DNA from: Flavobacterium lipolyticum
GTDB taxonomy: Bacteria; Bacteroidota; Bacteroidia; Flavobacteriales; Flavobacteriaceae
Direction: 5' to 3'
Assembly: GCF_020905335.1 (NCBI RefSeq)
Contig: NZ_JAJJMN010000003.1
Span: forward strand, 124,001-188,000
DNA: 64,000 nt
Of the stretch, positions 22,624-31,780 are shown one piece after another. A program made the position numbers and the translations under genes. The notes beneath the pieces were generated by a model that worked only from the letters and a program-made list of their open reading frames with translations, searched no databases and was not told the origin of the DNA. How positions within the stretch are numbered: position 1 is the first letter of the stretch; every line of letters starts with the position of its first letter.

Positions 22624-24381
22624 ATGAAAGACGTTAAGTTTATTGAAATAAAAAATAGAATACAAAAGAAGTGTTTAGAGATCTGGGGAATTGAAAATAT
22701 TAACATGGCCGACCCCTTGGTCATGATGTTATTAGACGTTTTTGTTCATGAACTTTATTATTTGTATCACGAAGGAATCGAATCTGATAATAAAATTATT
22801 GAACGCATTGCTCAGGAAATTGTGCCAAGTCAATGGAATTTGCCTATGCCGGCTCACGCTTTAGCAAGTACAGCTGCAACAAATGGTATTGTGGTACTCA
22901 ACAGTGATGCTGAATTTATTATAAAATCGACTTTTGCAACCAATGTTGATTATGATATTCATTTTACTCCTTTTACCAACGAAAGCATTATAGAGGGTGA
23001 GGTTGGTTTTCAGCTCTATGATTCCTTATTGATCGATTCTTTTAAAAATGTCAATCGCTTGCCGGTGCATTGTAAAATTTCGGATCACAGGATGTGGATC
23101 GGACTGGATGTTTCCAAAGAAAATCTGGAGAAGTTAAAATCTTTGAAATTTACATTTGTTACAGATAATTCTTCGTTAGATGCTTTCTTACAGTTTGTTA
23201 CGGTGAGAGATACTCACGGAAATGCTATTGATTTTGAAAATGAAAGTTTTGCGGAAGTTCAGGACAACAAGCATTACGTTGAAGCGATAAAATCCTACTA
23301 TAAAAATTTTATTTACAAGTTAAAACTGAATCCGGAGAAGTTGGTTTACGAGTCTTTACTAGACAAATTCAACATTGAAAAAGAAGCATTAAAATCTGCT
23401 AAAAAGAATACAGAACTTATTTGGTTAGAGTTTGTATTTCCTGAAATCTTTACCAAACAGGAGCTTGATAAAATTCAGATAAAGATCAACACATTCCCGA
23501 TCGTCAACCGAAAACTGAACAACAGAGTTCATAATGCTCAGGTGGAAGGACGTCTGTTTCCAATGAAGGCAGAGAGAAACACGCACTTTTTGGATGTGAT
23601 GAAAGTTTTTAACGAAAAAAACATCGAATTCATCAATGGAATCAAGCAGCCTAATGCTATCACTTCAAATACCTATACCGTTTTTTATGGCGGATTAGAG
23701 AATTACGATTCCAGAACGGCAAAGTTTTTCCTTAAAAAATTAGCCAGAGCTTTACGTGAAGACATCAGTTCTTTTTCGAATATCAATGCCGATTATATTG
23801 ATGCGACAATGACTAAAATCAATGAAGAAATTAATTCAATTGAAACTAAGATTACCAGCAGTTACAGTCAGGTCAATGAAGAGGAAGTTTATGCTCTGAT
23901 TCATGAAACCGATAAATCTAAAATTTTGTACTGTTCGTATTGGACTTCAAACGGTCAGGTGGCTAATAATTTAAAAAAAGGTACCGTTTTAAAACAAACG
24001 GTCTTATCAGAATTAGTTCAGGATTCTACCGTTTTTGAGACGACTTCGCTTGGCGGAATTTACAGAAATAACAAAGTCGAGAAATTAATCAATCTTCGAT
24101 ATGGCTTTTTATCCAAAGAGCGACTGGTAACAAAACAAGACATAAAATCTGCGGTTCATTATCATTTAAGAAACATTACAAAAGAGGTATTGATTACCGA
24201 TGGGGTTGGCATTAGCAATGAAAGAAAAAAAGGAGTATTCAGAACCATTGATGTAAAAGTTATTTTGCAGGATAAGTATGCTTTACAGATAGAAAACAAG
24301 CAAAAAATAGGATTGTTTTTGAAGGAAACCTTAGAGAAACAATCCGTGATGAACATCCCATTTCAAATTACCATAAACTAA
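22624..24381 (+). CDS. tssF: T6SS baseplate protein TssF
   Basis: 585 residues, the usual TssF length. The N-terminal region with DPLVMMLLDVFVHELYYLYHEGIES followed by VPSQWNLPMPAHALASTAA matches the Bacteroidota TssF branch, which resembles phage gp6. It has no signal peptide and no membrane segment. It is tightly packed between tssE and clpV, as expected for a baseplate wedge subunit. Confidence 0.9.
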   Translation: MKDVKFIEIKNRIQKKCLEIWGIENINMADPLVMMLLDVFVHELYYLYHEGIESDNKIIERIAQEIVPSQWNLPMPAHALASTAATNGIVVLNSDAEFIIKSTFATNVDYDIHFTPFTNESIIEGEVGFQLYDSLLIDSFKNVNRLPVHCKISDHRMWIGLDVSKENLEKLKSLKFTFVTDNSSLDAFLQFVTVRDTHGNAIDFENESFAEVQDNKHYVEAIKSYYKNFIYKLKLNPEKLVYESLLDKFNIEKEALKSAKKNTELIWLEFVFPEIFTKQELDKIQIKINTFPIVNRKLNNRVHNAQVEGRLFPMKAERNTHFLDVMKVFNEKNIEFINGIKQPNAITSNTYTVFYGGLENYDSRTAKFFLKKLARALREDISSFSNINADYIDATMTKINEEINSIETKITSSYSQVNEEEVYALIHETDKSKILYCSYWTSNGQVANNLKKGTVLKQTVLSELVQDSTVFETTSLGGIYRNNKVEKLINLRYGFLSKERLVTKQDIKSAVHYHLRNITKEVLITDGVGISNERKKGVFRTIDVKVILQDKYALQIENKQKIGLFLKETLEKQSVMNIPFQITIN

Positions 24382-24385
24382 AGTT

Positions 24386-26818
24386 ATGAATGAATTAGAT
24401 TACAGCCCCAGCTTACTATCTGCCATTAAATCTGCTAAATCGTTGGCTATTCAGGATGGACACAGCACTTACGGTGTTCCGCATTTAGCCTATGCACTGT
24501 TATATGAGCCAACAGGATTGACAGAGGTTTTAAAAACGTTATCAAAAGACATAGATTATATAAGAGAGTGGTTTGATGTAAGAAAGGAAGTGTATACATC
24601 CTCTCAGAGCAATGATAACATTATTATTGCCGATGCAGAGATCGAAAATGTTTTTACCGAATCAAATTTCAATAAAATCAGATTGGGAGCAGATTCTATT
24701 GATGCTTTTTGTGTTTTTATTGCCATTATTAAACCCGGATTAATATACAGTGATAAACAGATCGACGGTTTAAATTTAAGCGATAAAGAACTTTTAAAAC
24801 ATTTTGGGCTTCGCAATACTCAAAAAAGTTTTAATCTGGTAGATAATGACGATAAAGAAGAAACTGTTGATATTAATTATTGTGATACACTCTACAGAAA
24901 AAATATAATCGAAGAAGGTAGTGCTATTATTGGCCGAAATAAGGAGGTAAGACTGATACTTGAAAACATTGAACGATACGAAAATCACGGAATTTTGTTG
25001 ATTGGAGAATCGGGTATTGGAAAAACAAGTATCATAAAAAATCTGATTTACAGTTTACACGAAACAGATTCTAATTTTTTTGAAGAAACACTGGTACTTT
25101 CTTTAAACGTGTCTAAACTTGTTGCCAATTGCAGCGGTGAAAATGAGATTTCGAAGAAATTGATTGAAATTTTCGAAAAATTATCCAAGAACGGAAAGAG
25201 CATACTTTTTATTGATGACATACAGGTGTTGTTAAATTCATCAAGCTCAAAATCAAATGCGGTAATCAATATCATCAATACACAGTTAACTCAGGGAACG
25301 ATTAACATTATTGCTTCTATTGATTCAGATTCGTATCGAAAATCGATCGAAGGAACGACTATTGACGGAAAGTTTGAAAACATTTTTATCGAAGAACTCG
25401 ATCATGCTTTATTACTGGAATGTCTGGGGATTTATAAAAATAAATTAGAAAAGCATTATAAGATAGGGATTGACGATGAAGTTATAGAAGAAGCCATTCA
25501 TTTGTCTAAAAGATTTTATAAAGAAAAGAAACTGCCTTACGGAGCCATTGATTTATTAGACCGGACAGCTTCCTCGGTAATTGTTTCGAATGCCAATTCC
25601 TTAGTTGAAATTGTAAAAATAAAAGAACAGATAAAAGAAGCTGACCCTGCCGACGAATCAAGGATGAGTTTGCTGAAAAAAGAAATATTCAACAGAATTA
25701 GCTGTGTGGTAACCAGTAAAATTAGTGCTGCCGAAAATTCAAAAAAACAAAAAGACGAAGTAATCACTTTTGATGCCATCGAAAAATTATCAGCTGATAT
25801 CGAAGCGATAGCAAAGGAGAAAATCACTGTGGTTAAAAAGTCTGAGATTTTGGCAGTCGTTTCCAATGCAACCGGAATTCCATTAGGAAAGATAAGTGCA
25901 GGAGAAAAGGAAAAACTTCTCACGATTGAAGACAAATTACAAGAGAGAGTAAAAGGGCAGGCACATGCTATTAAAACACTTTCAGAAGCCATAATCGAAT
26001 CCCGAAGTGGTTTGAGCAATCCGAAACAGCCTATTGGTTCGTTCTTCTTTTTGGGACCAACCGGTACAGGAAAGACAGAATTAACGAAAACACTTGCAGA
26101 ACTGCTGTTTGATGACGAAAATGCGATGATTCGTTTTGACATGTCCGAGTTTAAGGAAGAACATTCGGCGGCGTTATTGTATGGTGCGCCTCCAGGTTAT
26201 GTGGGGTATGAAGAAGGAGGGATGCTGGTGAATAAAATCAGACAGAAACCTTATTCGGTGGTACTTTTTGATGAGATCGAAAAAGCGCACAGTTCGGTTT
26301 ACGACGTGTTTTTACAGATTATGGACGAAGGAAAAGTGCATGATAAATTGGGTCGTGAAGGTGATTTTTCGAATGCAATTATCATTTTTACCTCAAATAT
26401 TGGAAGCCAATGGATTCAGGAGCAGATAGAAAGCGGTCATTTACCCACTTCTAATCAGTTGATTGATATTATGAGTCAGCATTTCAGACCTGAGTTTTTA
26501 GGACGTTTGACTGAAGTAGTTCCATTTGCTCCGATCAATATAGAAATCGCCAAAGCTATTTTTAAACTGCATCTTAGCCGTCTGCAGGAACAGTTAAGAA
26601 CGATCAAAAATATTTCTTTTGATTTATCTGATTCGGCTTTAGAGTATCTGACCAATAAAGGATTTTCTAAAAAATATGGTGCCAGACCTATTGCGGGAAC
26701 CGTACGAACTTATCTAAAGAAAACCATTTCAAAACTAATTATATCCGAAGCTATTTTGGAGAACGAAAGTATTGTTCTGGATATAAAAGGGGATGAATTT
26801 ATCTGGGAAAAGAAATAA
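24386..26818 (+). CDS. tssH: T6SS ATPase TssH/ClpV
   Basis: 810 residues, the Clp/Hsp100 ATPase that takes apart the contracted sheath. An N-terminal Clp repeat domain (about 1-140) is followed by AAA domain 1 with Walker A GESGIGKT (about residue 208) and Walker B ILFIDDIQ. AAA domain 2 has GPTGTGKT (about residue 557), VVLFDEIEKAH, and a D2-small domain with RPIAGTVRTYLKK. The usual long coiled middle domain is short here. It lies 4 bp after tssF and 3 bp before tssG. Confidence 0.95.
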   Translation: MNELDYSPSLLSAIKSAKSLAIQDGHSTYGVPHLAYALLYEPTGLTEVLKTLSKDIDYIREWFDVRKEVYTSSQSNDNIIIADAEIENVFTESNFNKIRLGADSIDAFCVFIAIIKPGLIYSDKQIDGLNLSDKELLKHFGLRNTQKSFNLVDNDDKEETVDINYCDTLYRKNIIEEGSAIIGRNKEVRLILENIERYENHGILLIGESGIGKTSIIKNLIYSLHETDSNFFEETLVLSLNVSKLVANCSGENEISKKLIEIFEKLSKNGKSILFIDDIQVLLNSSSSKSNAVINIINTQLTQGTINIIASIDSDSYRKSIEGTTIDGKFENIFIEELDHALLLECLGIYKNKLEKHYKIGIDDEVIEEAIHLSKRFYKEKKLPYGAIDLLDRTASSVIVSNANSLVEIVKIKEQIKEADPADESRMSLLKKEIFNRISCVVTSKISAAENSKKQKDEVITFDAIEKLSADIEAIAKEKITVVKKSEILAVVSNATGIPLGKISAGEKEKLLTIEDKLQERVKGQAHAIKTLSEAIIESRSGLSNPKQPIGSFFFLGPTGTGKTELTKTLAELLFDDENAMIRFDMSEFKEEHSAALLYGAPPGYVGYEEGGMLVNKIRQKPYSVVLFDEIEKAHSSVYDVFLQIMDEGKVHDKLGREGDFSNAIIIFTSNIGSQWIQEQIESGHLPTSNQLIDIMSQHFRPEFLGRLTEVVPFAPINIEIAKAIFKLHLSRLQEQLRTIKNISFDLSDSALEYLTNKGFSKKYGARPIAGTVRTYLKKTISKLIISEAILENESIVLDIKGDEFIWEKK

Positions 26819-26821
26819 GAT

Positions 26822-27727
26822 ATGGAACAGGATATCGCAGTTTTAAAACAACAGCTTAATTTTAATTTGAGAGGAGAAATTCTTTTTTATGAATTGCAAA
26901 ATATTCTTAAAAAGGAAACTGAAGTCTTTGTCAGACATAAAGGCCTTTCCAAAAGACACAATTCAAGAGACGCTATAGATCTCTCGTCGATGCTGTATCA
27001 GGAAGATTCGAGATTTACCAAAGAAGCGCTGGTCCTGCATTTGGCCAAAAACAGCATCTACCATAATTTGCCCGAATTACTTTTTCATCCCTTATCGGTT
27101 AGTAATTCTACGATGTCGAATAAAGAAATTGTAGAAGCAGTAAGAGAAAACAAAAAAGCAGAAAATAATGCTTTAGACTTTTTTATGCCTTTTGACAATG
27201 AGCTTTTTGCAGCAAATTCAAATTATGCCATCAGAAGTCTTCACTTGTTTAATGATAAGATTGATTTGTTTCTGAAAATAGTAGATGAATTAGTCTCCAT
27301 TGATTTTGACTTGTCTAATACACAAAAAAAGAATCTCTTTATTTATCTGTGTGAAGCCGATAAACTCAAAGAGAACCTTCCGGAACTGGAGAAAGTACTG
27401 GAAACTTTATTGGGTAATGTAGTCAAATTAAAATACAAGAAACATGTTTTCACCGATTCTCCCTTTTTGGAATTAAGTGAAGGAACATTAGGATTCAATC
27501 TGGGACTTTGCGGAGCGGTAGAAAGCGAGATAGACGATGTAGAGGTAGCGCTATATTTTGAAGGAAATATAGATTATAAGATATTGGAACGTAAGATGAA
27601 CCTAACGCGTAAAGTATTAGAGTATTTTATCATTAGTAACAGAAAAATTGATATCGTCTTTTTTAATAATTATCAGTTAGGCATCAAACTAAACGAGAAC
27701 TATTTGGGCATAAATACCATTTTATAA
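26822..27727 (+). CDS. tssG: T6SS baseplate protein TssG
   Basis: 301 residues. Position after tssF/clpV and the TssG-like features (an N-terminal RHKGLSKRHNSRDAIDLSS segment, ELLFHPLSVSN, and the late SPFLELSEGTLGFNLGLCG segment) support TssG of the Bacteroidota type. No membrane segment is present. Sequence similarity between TssG branches is low, so position carries part of the weight. Confidence 0.82.
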   Translation: MEQDIAVLKQQLNFNLRGEILFYELQNILKKETEVFVRHKGLSKRHNSRDAIDLSSMLYQEDSRFTKEALVLHLAKNSIYHNLPELLFHPLSVSNSTMSNKEIVEAVRENKKAENNALDFFMPFDNELFAANSNYAIRSLHLFNDKIDLFLKIVDELVSIDFDLSNTQKKNLFIYLCEADKLKENLPELEKVLETLLGNVVKLKYKKHVFTDSPFLELSEGTLGFNLGLCGAVESEIDDVEVALYFEGNIDYKILERKMNLTRKVLEYFIISNRKIDIVFFNNYQLGIKLNENYLGINTIL

Positions 27728-27761
27728 TTTTTAAACCATAATAATGAGATAACATTCAGAT

Positions 27762-28646
27762 ATGAATACAATACTACCCTTTTTCTTAAAATACCTATTA
27801 GCTCCGTTTTTGATTTTGATCATAACGCTGATTATGAGCCAGTTTTCGAATGTGAAAATCAAAACAAAAGCGGCCATAATATTTACTTTATGTTTTTCGA
27901 TTATAGCAGCTTTACCCTGTTTGTTTGCTTTCTTTAACAATGAATTTATCTGGTTTGGCTTATTATTTTCGGTGATCTACTACATCATACTTGGAATCGC
28001 ATTGGTGTATTTCATGAATACAGCTTTATTTCAAAAAGTAGGGATACAGAATAATGTTCTGGCAAAAGTGTTTCTGTTTTTAATAATAGCAATTCTCTCT
28101 TCCTGGATTTATTATCTCGTTTTCAATTATATTGCCATATCGAGTTACGCTCACATCAGTATGCTTAATATTTTATGGCTGTTTGTACCTATCTTTTTTC
28201 AGGAATCAAAGAACAAATACTTGCAAATTCCTGAGCCTTTCTACGAATACTGGAGAGTGGGTAAAGAGCGCAAAGATTTCGAATATTGGGATAATATCGA
28301 TAAGTTCCGCCTCATGCAGGTGTCCATACACATCAGAAAAAAAGCCAATTCTGAATTCTTTTCCAAATTTGATGTAAAAATTGCTCAGGACGTCAATCTG
28401 GGGAGCTGGTTTGATAAGTTTATAGAAGACCAGAATTACAGATTCCCTAATGATGCTATCGAATCCAGTGCGGAAAATGAAGATACGGGCTGGACTTTTT
28501 ATACGGCAAAATACTTCAGTTTTCCTTTGTTTATAAAGAACTTGAGTCCTTACAGAACCATTTCTGAAAGTAAATTGAAAAACAAACAGACCATTTTTGC
28601 TAAAAGAGTTGCTTTAAACAGGCATGAAAACGGTCTGGAAGAATAA
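27762..28646 (+). CDS. tssN: T6SS-iii inner-membrane protein TssN
   Basis: 294 residues. The first half holds about five hydrophobic helices (residues 7-25, 35-52, 60-80, 97-117, 123-140), and the second half is a soluble cytoplasmic domain. TssN of Bacteroidota T6SS-iii has this layout and sits in the cluster; it is thought to be part of the envelope complex that replaces TssL/TssM. No TssJ, TssL or TssM homologue is visible in the window. Confidence 0.85.
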   Translation: MNTILPFFLKYLLAPFLILIITLIMSQFSNVKIKTKAAIIFTLCFSIIAALPCLFAFFNNEFIWFGLLFSVIYYIILGIALVYFMNTALFQKVGIQNNVLAKVFLFLIIAILSSWIYYLVFNYIAISSYAHISMLNILWLFVPIFFQESKNKYLQIPEPFYEYWRVGKERKDFEYWDNIDKFRLMQVSIHIRKKANSEFFSKFDVKIAQDVNLGSWFDKFIEDQNYRFPNDAIESSAENEDTGWTFYTAKYFSFPLFIKNLSPYRTISESKLKNKQTIFAKRVALNRHENGLEE

Positions 28647-28731
28647 TTACATACCATATCTTTTTCTTTAAAACCATTTGGAGTAAAAAGGAAAAGAGAT
28701 TAACAAATACCATAAAACAAAATTCAGGATT

Positions 28732-29868
28732 ATGAAATCAAACATTCATTTACCAATCAACTGGACAGACGGTGTAAAACTTACGAAAGACCATTTTATC
28801 AATAATTATTTCAATTACGTAACAATTGTCAGCGATTATAATAAAGTTCAGCTAAACAATTTTAATTATGGCTGTATCCAGCCGGCGGGAAACAAATCGA
28901 TAGACATTGAGATAAAAATTGAGGGAGGACAGCTGGTTGCCTACCTGAAAAAATGCGAAGTAATTGCTAAAAACGGTCACATAATTTCTTTTAATCAGGA
29001 TATTTATGGCACCAAACTTCCGGAAGTAAGTATTAATGCAAACGACTTAGACCGAAATTCTTTTGAGCATTATTATGTTATTGTTTCCGTTAATCCTTAT
29101 GATTTAATTCCTGTAGGTATTCCTGATCCCGAAATCATTCCATTGCATCATCCGCATGCCCTTCCGGAGATCAAGTTGCACATCATCAATAAAAAAGAGG
29201 TAAATGATAATTTTTTATCGGGTTATTTTTTAATTGTCAAAAAAATAATATTCCAAAACGGAACTTTTATCGAAGACAACAAGTACATCGCTCCTGTTGT
29301 TAAGACTAAAAATAATGAAATACTGAATCAGTTTATAGCAAAAGTAAACACGGAATTGTATCAGTTGAATGATTTCTCGATTAAAATTCATAAAAAAAAT
29401 GTGCAAAACTCTTCTAATAACAGACTGGTGTCGAACACCTTTAGTTTATGCACCAAAATAATCGGGTATTATTCAGAAAACTGTTTTTATCTTAAAAATG
29501 TCGCTCCGGAGGAATCTCCGGTTTATATGTTTGACCGAATAATTGTTTTAGCGAATCATCTTATTTCGACATTGACTTTAATGGATGACAAAGAAAAAGA
29601 GGTGCTGCTGCAATACTATTATGAATGGATTGATGTAAAACCTTCAGAGTTATTGAGCGTATTGTTTGAAGCAAAAAGTGCCGTATACGACCACAACGAT
29701 ATTGCACAAACGCTTGAAAAACTGAATCAGTTTTTAGGAATTTTGAAGCGCTTATGGCAAAAATTAAGTGAATTGGAGTATATCGGAATCAGAAAAGAGA
29801 ACATTGTAATTAGTGAGGAAACGAAAGTGGCAGCACCGAAAAGCAATACATGGTCAATATTAGATTAA
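28732..29868 (+). CDS. tssK: T6SS baseplate protein TssK
   Basis: 378 residues. The N-terminus (HLPINWTDGVKLTKDHFIN) is the Bacteroidota version of the TssK start, where P.W.eG..L...HF is conserved. TssK links the baseplate to the membrane complex. The protein is soluble and has no signal peptide. It is shorter than the 440-residue proteobacterial form. Confidence 0.88.
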   Translation: MKSNIHLPINWTDGVKLTKDHFINNYFNYVTIVSDYNKVQLNNFNYGCIQPAGNKSIDIEIKIEGGQLVAYLKKCEVIAKNGHIISFNQDIYGTKLPEVSINANDLDRNSFEHYYVIVSVNPYDLIPVGIPDPEIIPLHHPHALPEIKLHIINKKEVNDNFLSGYFLIVKKIIFQNGTFIEDNKYIAPVVKTKNNEILNQFIAKVNTELYQLNDFSIKIHKKNVQNSSNNRLVSNTFSLCTKIIGYYSENCFYLKNVAPEESPVYMFDRIIVLANHLISTLTLMDDKEKEVLLQYYYEWIDVKPSELLSVLFEAKSAVYDHNDIAQTLEKLNQFLGILKRLWQKLSELEYIGIRKENIVISEETKVAAPKSNTWSILD

Positions 29869-29878
29869 ACATAGCGCT

Positions 29879-30382
29879 ATGAAACCACTTAATTCTCCTA
29901 AAATAGCGACTCAAAAACGCAGGTTTTTAATCCTTTTTTTTACAACGTCTGCTTTTATTTTCGGCTGTCTTTTTATTACGCTGATAACGGCAAATAAAGG
30001 CGCTGCCGAGTTAGAGCAAAAACACAAATACTACAATGATATTGCAGTAAAACAGGGCGAAATGAACTTGCTTCTGGGTGAAATCCTGATCGAAATCAAT
30101 GACTTAAGATTTAAGGACCGAACTTTAAATGAACGTAAAAATCTTCAGTCCCTGATCAACGAAAAAAGATTTGCAATCAATAACGAGATTCAAAAATCAA
30201 AAACAAATTTGACGAATTCTTTTGGTTTGTATGAGGAACTTTTGGTTGAATTACAGCGCATACAAACTAAAATTGATGTCTTAAAAGAAGCAGCAACAAG
30301 CTACGAAATCAAAAGTAATCAGCTTAAAAATTGTATTGAAAAACATAAACTGGAAAATAAAAAAAATAGTACCAAATCATGA
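29879..30382 (+). CDS. tssO: T6SS-iii membrane-anchored coiled-coil protein TssO
   Basis: 167 residues: a short cytoplasmic start, one membrane helix (about 18-38), then a long charged coiled coil in the periplasm. Size, topology and position match TssO of the Bacteroidota system. The stop overlaps the start of the next gene (ATGA), indicating translational coupling. Confidence 0.82.
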   Translation: MKPLNSPKIATQKRRFLILFFTTSAFIFGCLFITLITANKGAAELEQKHKYYNDIAVKQGEMNLLLGEILIEINDLRFKDRTLNERKNLQSLINEKRFAINNEIQKSKTNLTNSFGLYEELLVELQRIQTKIDVLKEAATSYEIKSNQLKNCIEKHKLENKKNSTKS

Positions 30383-30849
30383 AGAAGGCAATAATTTTTG
30401 ACGAAACCTATTGGAAGAAAGCAAAGTTCAATTTATTATTTATCATTAGCGCCTGTGTCATATTTATTGGTCTTACCAAGTTTTTGCTGAAGACACCGGA
30501 TTTTAATAATACGGATATGCTGAACAGAATTAATGATTATGAAAAAATGCAGAAGATTAAGGTGGACTATGCCAATAAATCGAAGCTAATTTTCAAAACC
30601 ATTGATACGATAAAATATGACATCAATCAAGTACAGCGTATCGATGAAGTAAAAAGAAACATTTCAGAGTACAAACAGCTTTATAAAGACAACGAATTTC
30701 ATTCGTCCTATAATTTTTGCTTGATCGGCGGAAACTTGTTAAATGTTTTTTTAGAGATAAACCTGGAAGAAAGTACGGTGAAAAAGAACGATACCCTTGT
30801 ACAGACAAGTCTTAACGAATGTAAAGCAGATTTTAAAAATGAACATTAA
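30379..30849 (+). CDS. T6SS-iii single-pass membrane protein (TssP- or TssQ-position)
   Basis: 156 residues with one hydrophobic helix at 17-37 and a helical periplasmic part. TssQ of related systems is described as a lipoprotein; here ISAC at residues 23-26 resembles a weak lipobox, but hydrophobicity continues past the cysteine, which suits a membrane anchor better. It overlaps tssO by 4 bp and the next gene by 11 bp. I cannot decide between TssP and TssQ from sequence alone. Its place in the operon makes an envelope-complex role very likely. Confidence 0.75.
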   Translation: MKKAIIFDETYWKKAKFNLLFIISACVIFIGLTKFLLKTPDFNNTDMLNRINDYEKMQKIKVDYANKSKLIFKTIDTIKYDINQVQRIDEVKRNISEYKQLYKDNEFHSSYNFCLIGGNLLNVFLEINLEESTVKKNDTLVQTSLNECKADFKNEH

Positions 30850-31777
30850 AAACAGAACAGTAGTTATCCTTTTGTCTTGCATTGCGGTAATTTTAGTGAT
30901 AGTAGCACTGCTATTCCCTTATAATAAACGATTAAGTAATCTAGATTTTTCGATTGTTGATGACAATAGTAATCACCAGTATGAATTAAACGAGGAATTA
31001 TCTTTTAAAATAAATGACAGTACTCTAATATCAGATAAAAAAGCCGTTTGGTATTTTGGAAACGGTGATTCGATTGTTAGTAAAGGAAGTGTAAACTACA
31101 CTTATGATAAAGCCGGGAAGTATTTAGTGACCTTAAAAATTGACGACAAGTTCGATTTTTCAAAGCAAATTAATATCGTAAACGGCAGAAGATTGACGGC
31201 AAGAGATTCTATCACCAAGATATTTTGTCCGGAGTTTGGTTATGTAGGTGAGGAAATTGTGTTTACCGGATATTCTCCGAGTTCTAATAATTGGTATTGG
31301 GAATTTGGCGAAACGGGAACCATAGATTCTTATGAAAAACAAGCCATTTATATTTTTACTCAGCCGGGAATTTATACGGTAAAGCTCGAAACAGATAAAA
31401 CGAAGTATCCGATAACAAAAGTAATTGAAGTGTTACAATTGTACGAACCTTTCAAAGAACCGGAGGCTGTAGATTCGTCGGGTATTGTATTGAACGATAT
31501 TAAAAAAAGACTGCAGACCATTGCTAATTTGGGAGCAAGAGATACCAAAACGTACAGAGAGCAGGTTAATTATCTGAAAAATAAATACATCTGCAATGAT
31601 TTGTCTGATGTCGTGGTAGTAGTCAACGAAGAAAAATACAACGATTTTTTAAGTTACTGTCAGGGACTTCATTATCTGGAAGGAAATGAAACTATAATTG
31701 AGGACGTGAAATTAGATAATATTAAGTGCTTTAAGCAGATCAATATTACCCAAAAAACTAAAAATAAAACAAAGTAA
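30839..31777 (+). CDS. T6SS-iii PKD-domain membrane protein (TssP candidate)
   Basis: The start is set at ATG 30839 (MNIKNRTVV...), because an earlier in-frame ATG at 30797 would add 14 residues overlapping the previous gene. The protein has 312 residues: a membrane helix (about 7-27), then two PKD-like beta domains with the marks AVWYFGNGDSIVSKG...YTYDKAGKYLVTLKI and NWYWEFGETG...YIFTQPGIYTVKLET, then a helical C-terminal domain. It probably spans the periplasm between TssN/TssO and TssR. The order O-(this pair)-R suggests it is TssP, but this is inference. Confidence 0.8.
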   Translation: MNIKNRTVVILLSCIAVILVIVALLFPYNKRLSNLDFSIVDDNSNHQYELNEELSFKINDSTLISDKKAVWYFGNGDSIVSKGSVNYTYDKAGKYLVTLKIDDKFDFSKQINIVNGRRLTARDSITKIFCPEFGYVGEEIVFTGYSPSSNNWYWEFGETGTIDSYEKQAIYIFTQPGIYTVKLETDKTKYPITKVIEVLQLYEPFKEPEAVDSSGIVLNDIKKRLQTIANLGARDTKTYREQVNYLKNKYICNDLSDVVVVVNEEKYNDFLSYCQGLHYLEGNETIIEDVKLDNIKCFKQINITQKTKNKTK

Positions 31778-31780
31778 TAG

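Noticed and set aside
25537..26142. Minus-strand ORF of 201 codons inside clpV
   Set aside because: It is the antisense shadow of a well-supported ATPase; the Ser/Phe-rich composition is typical of shadows.
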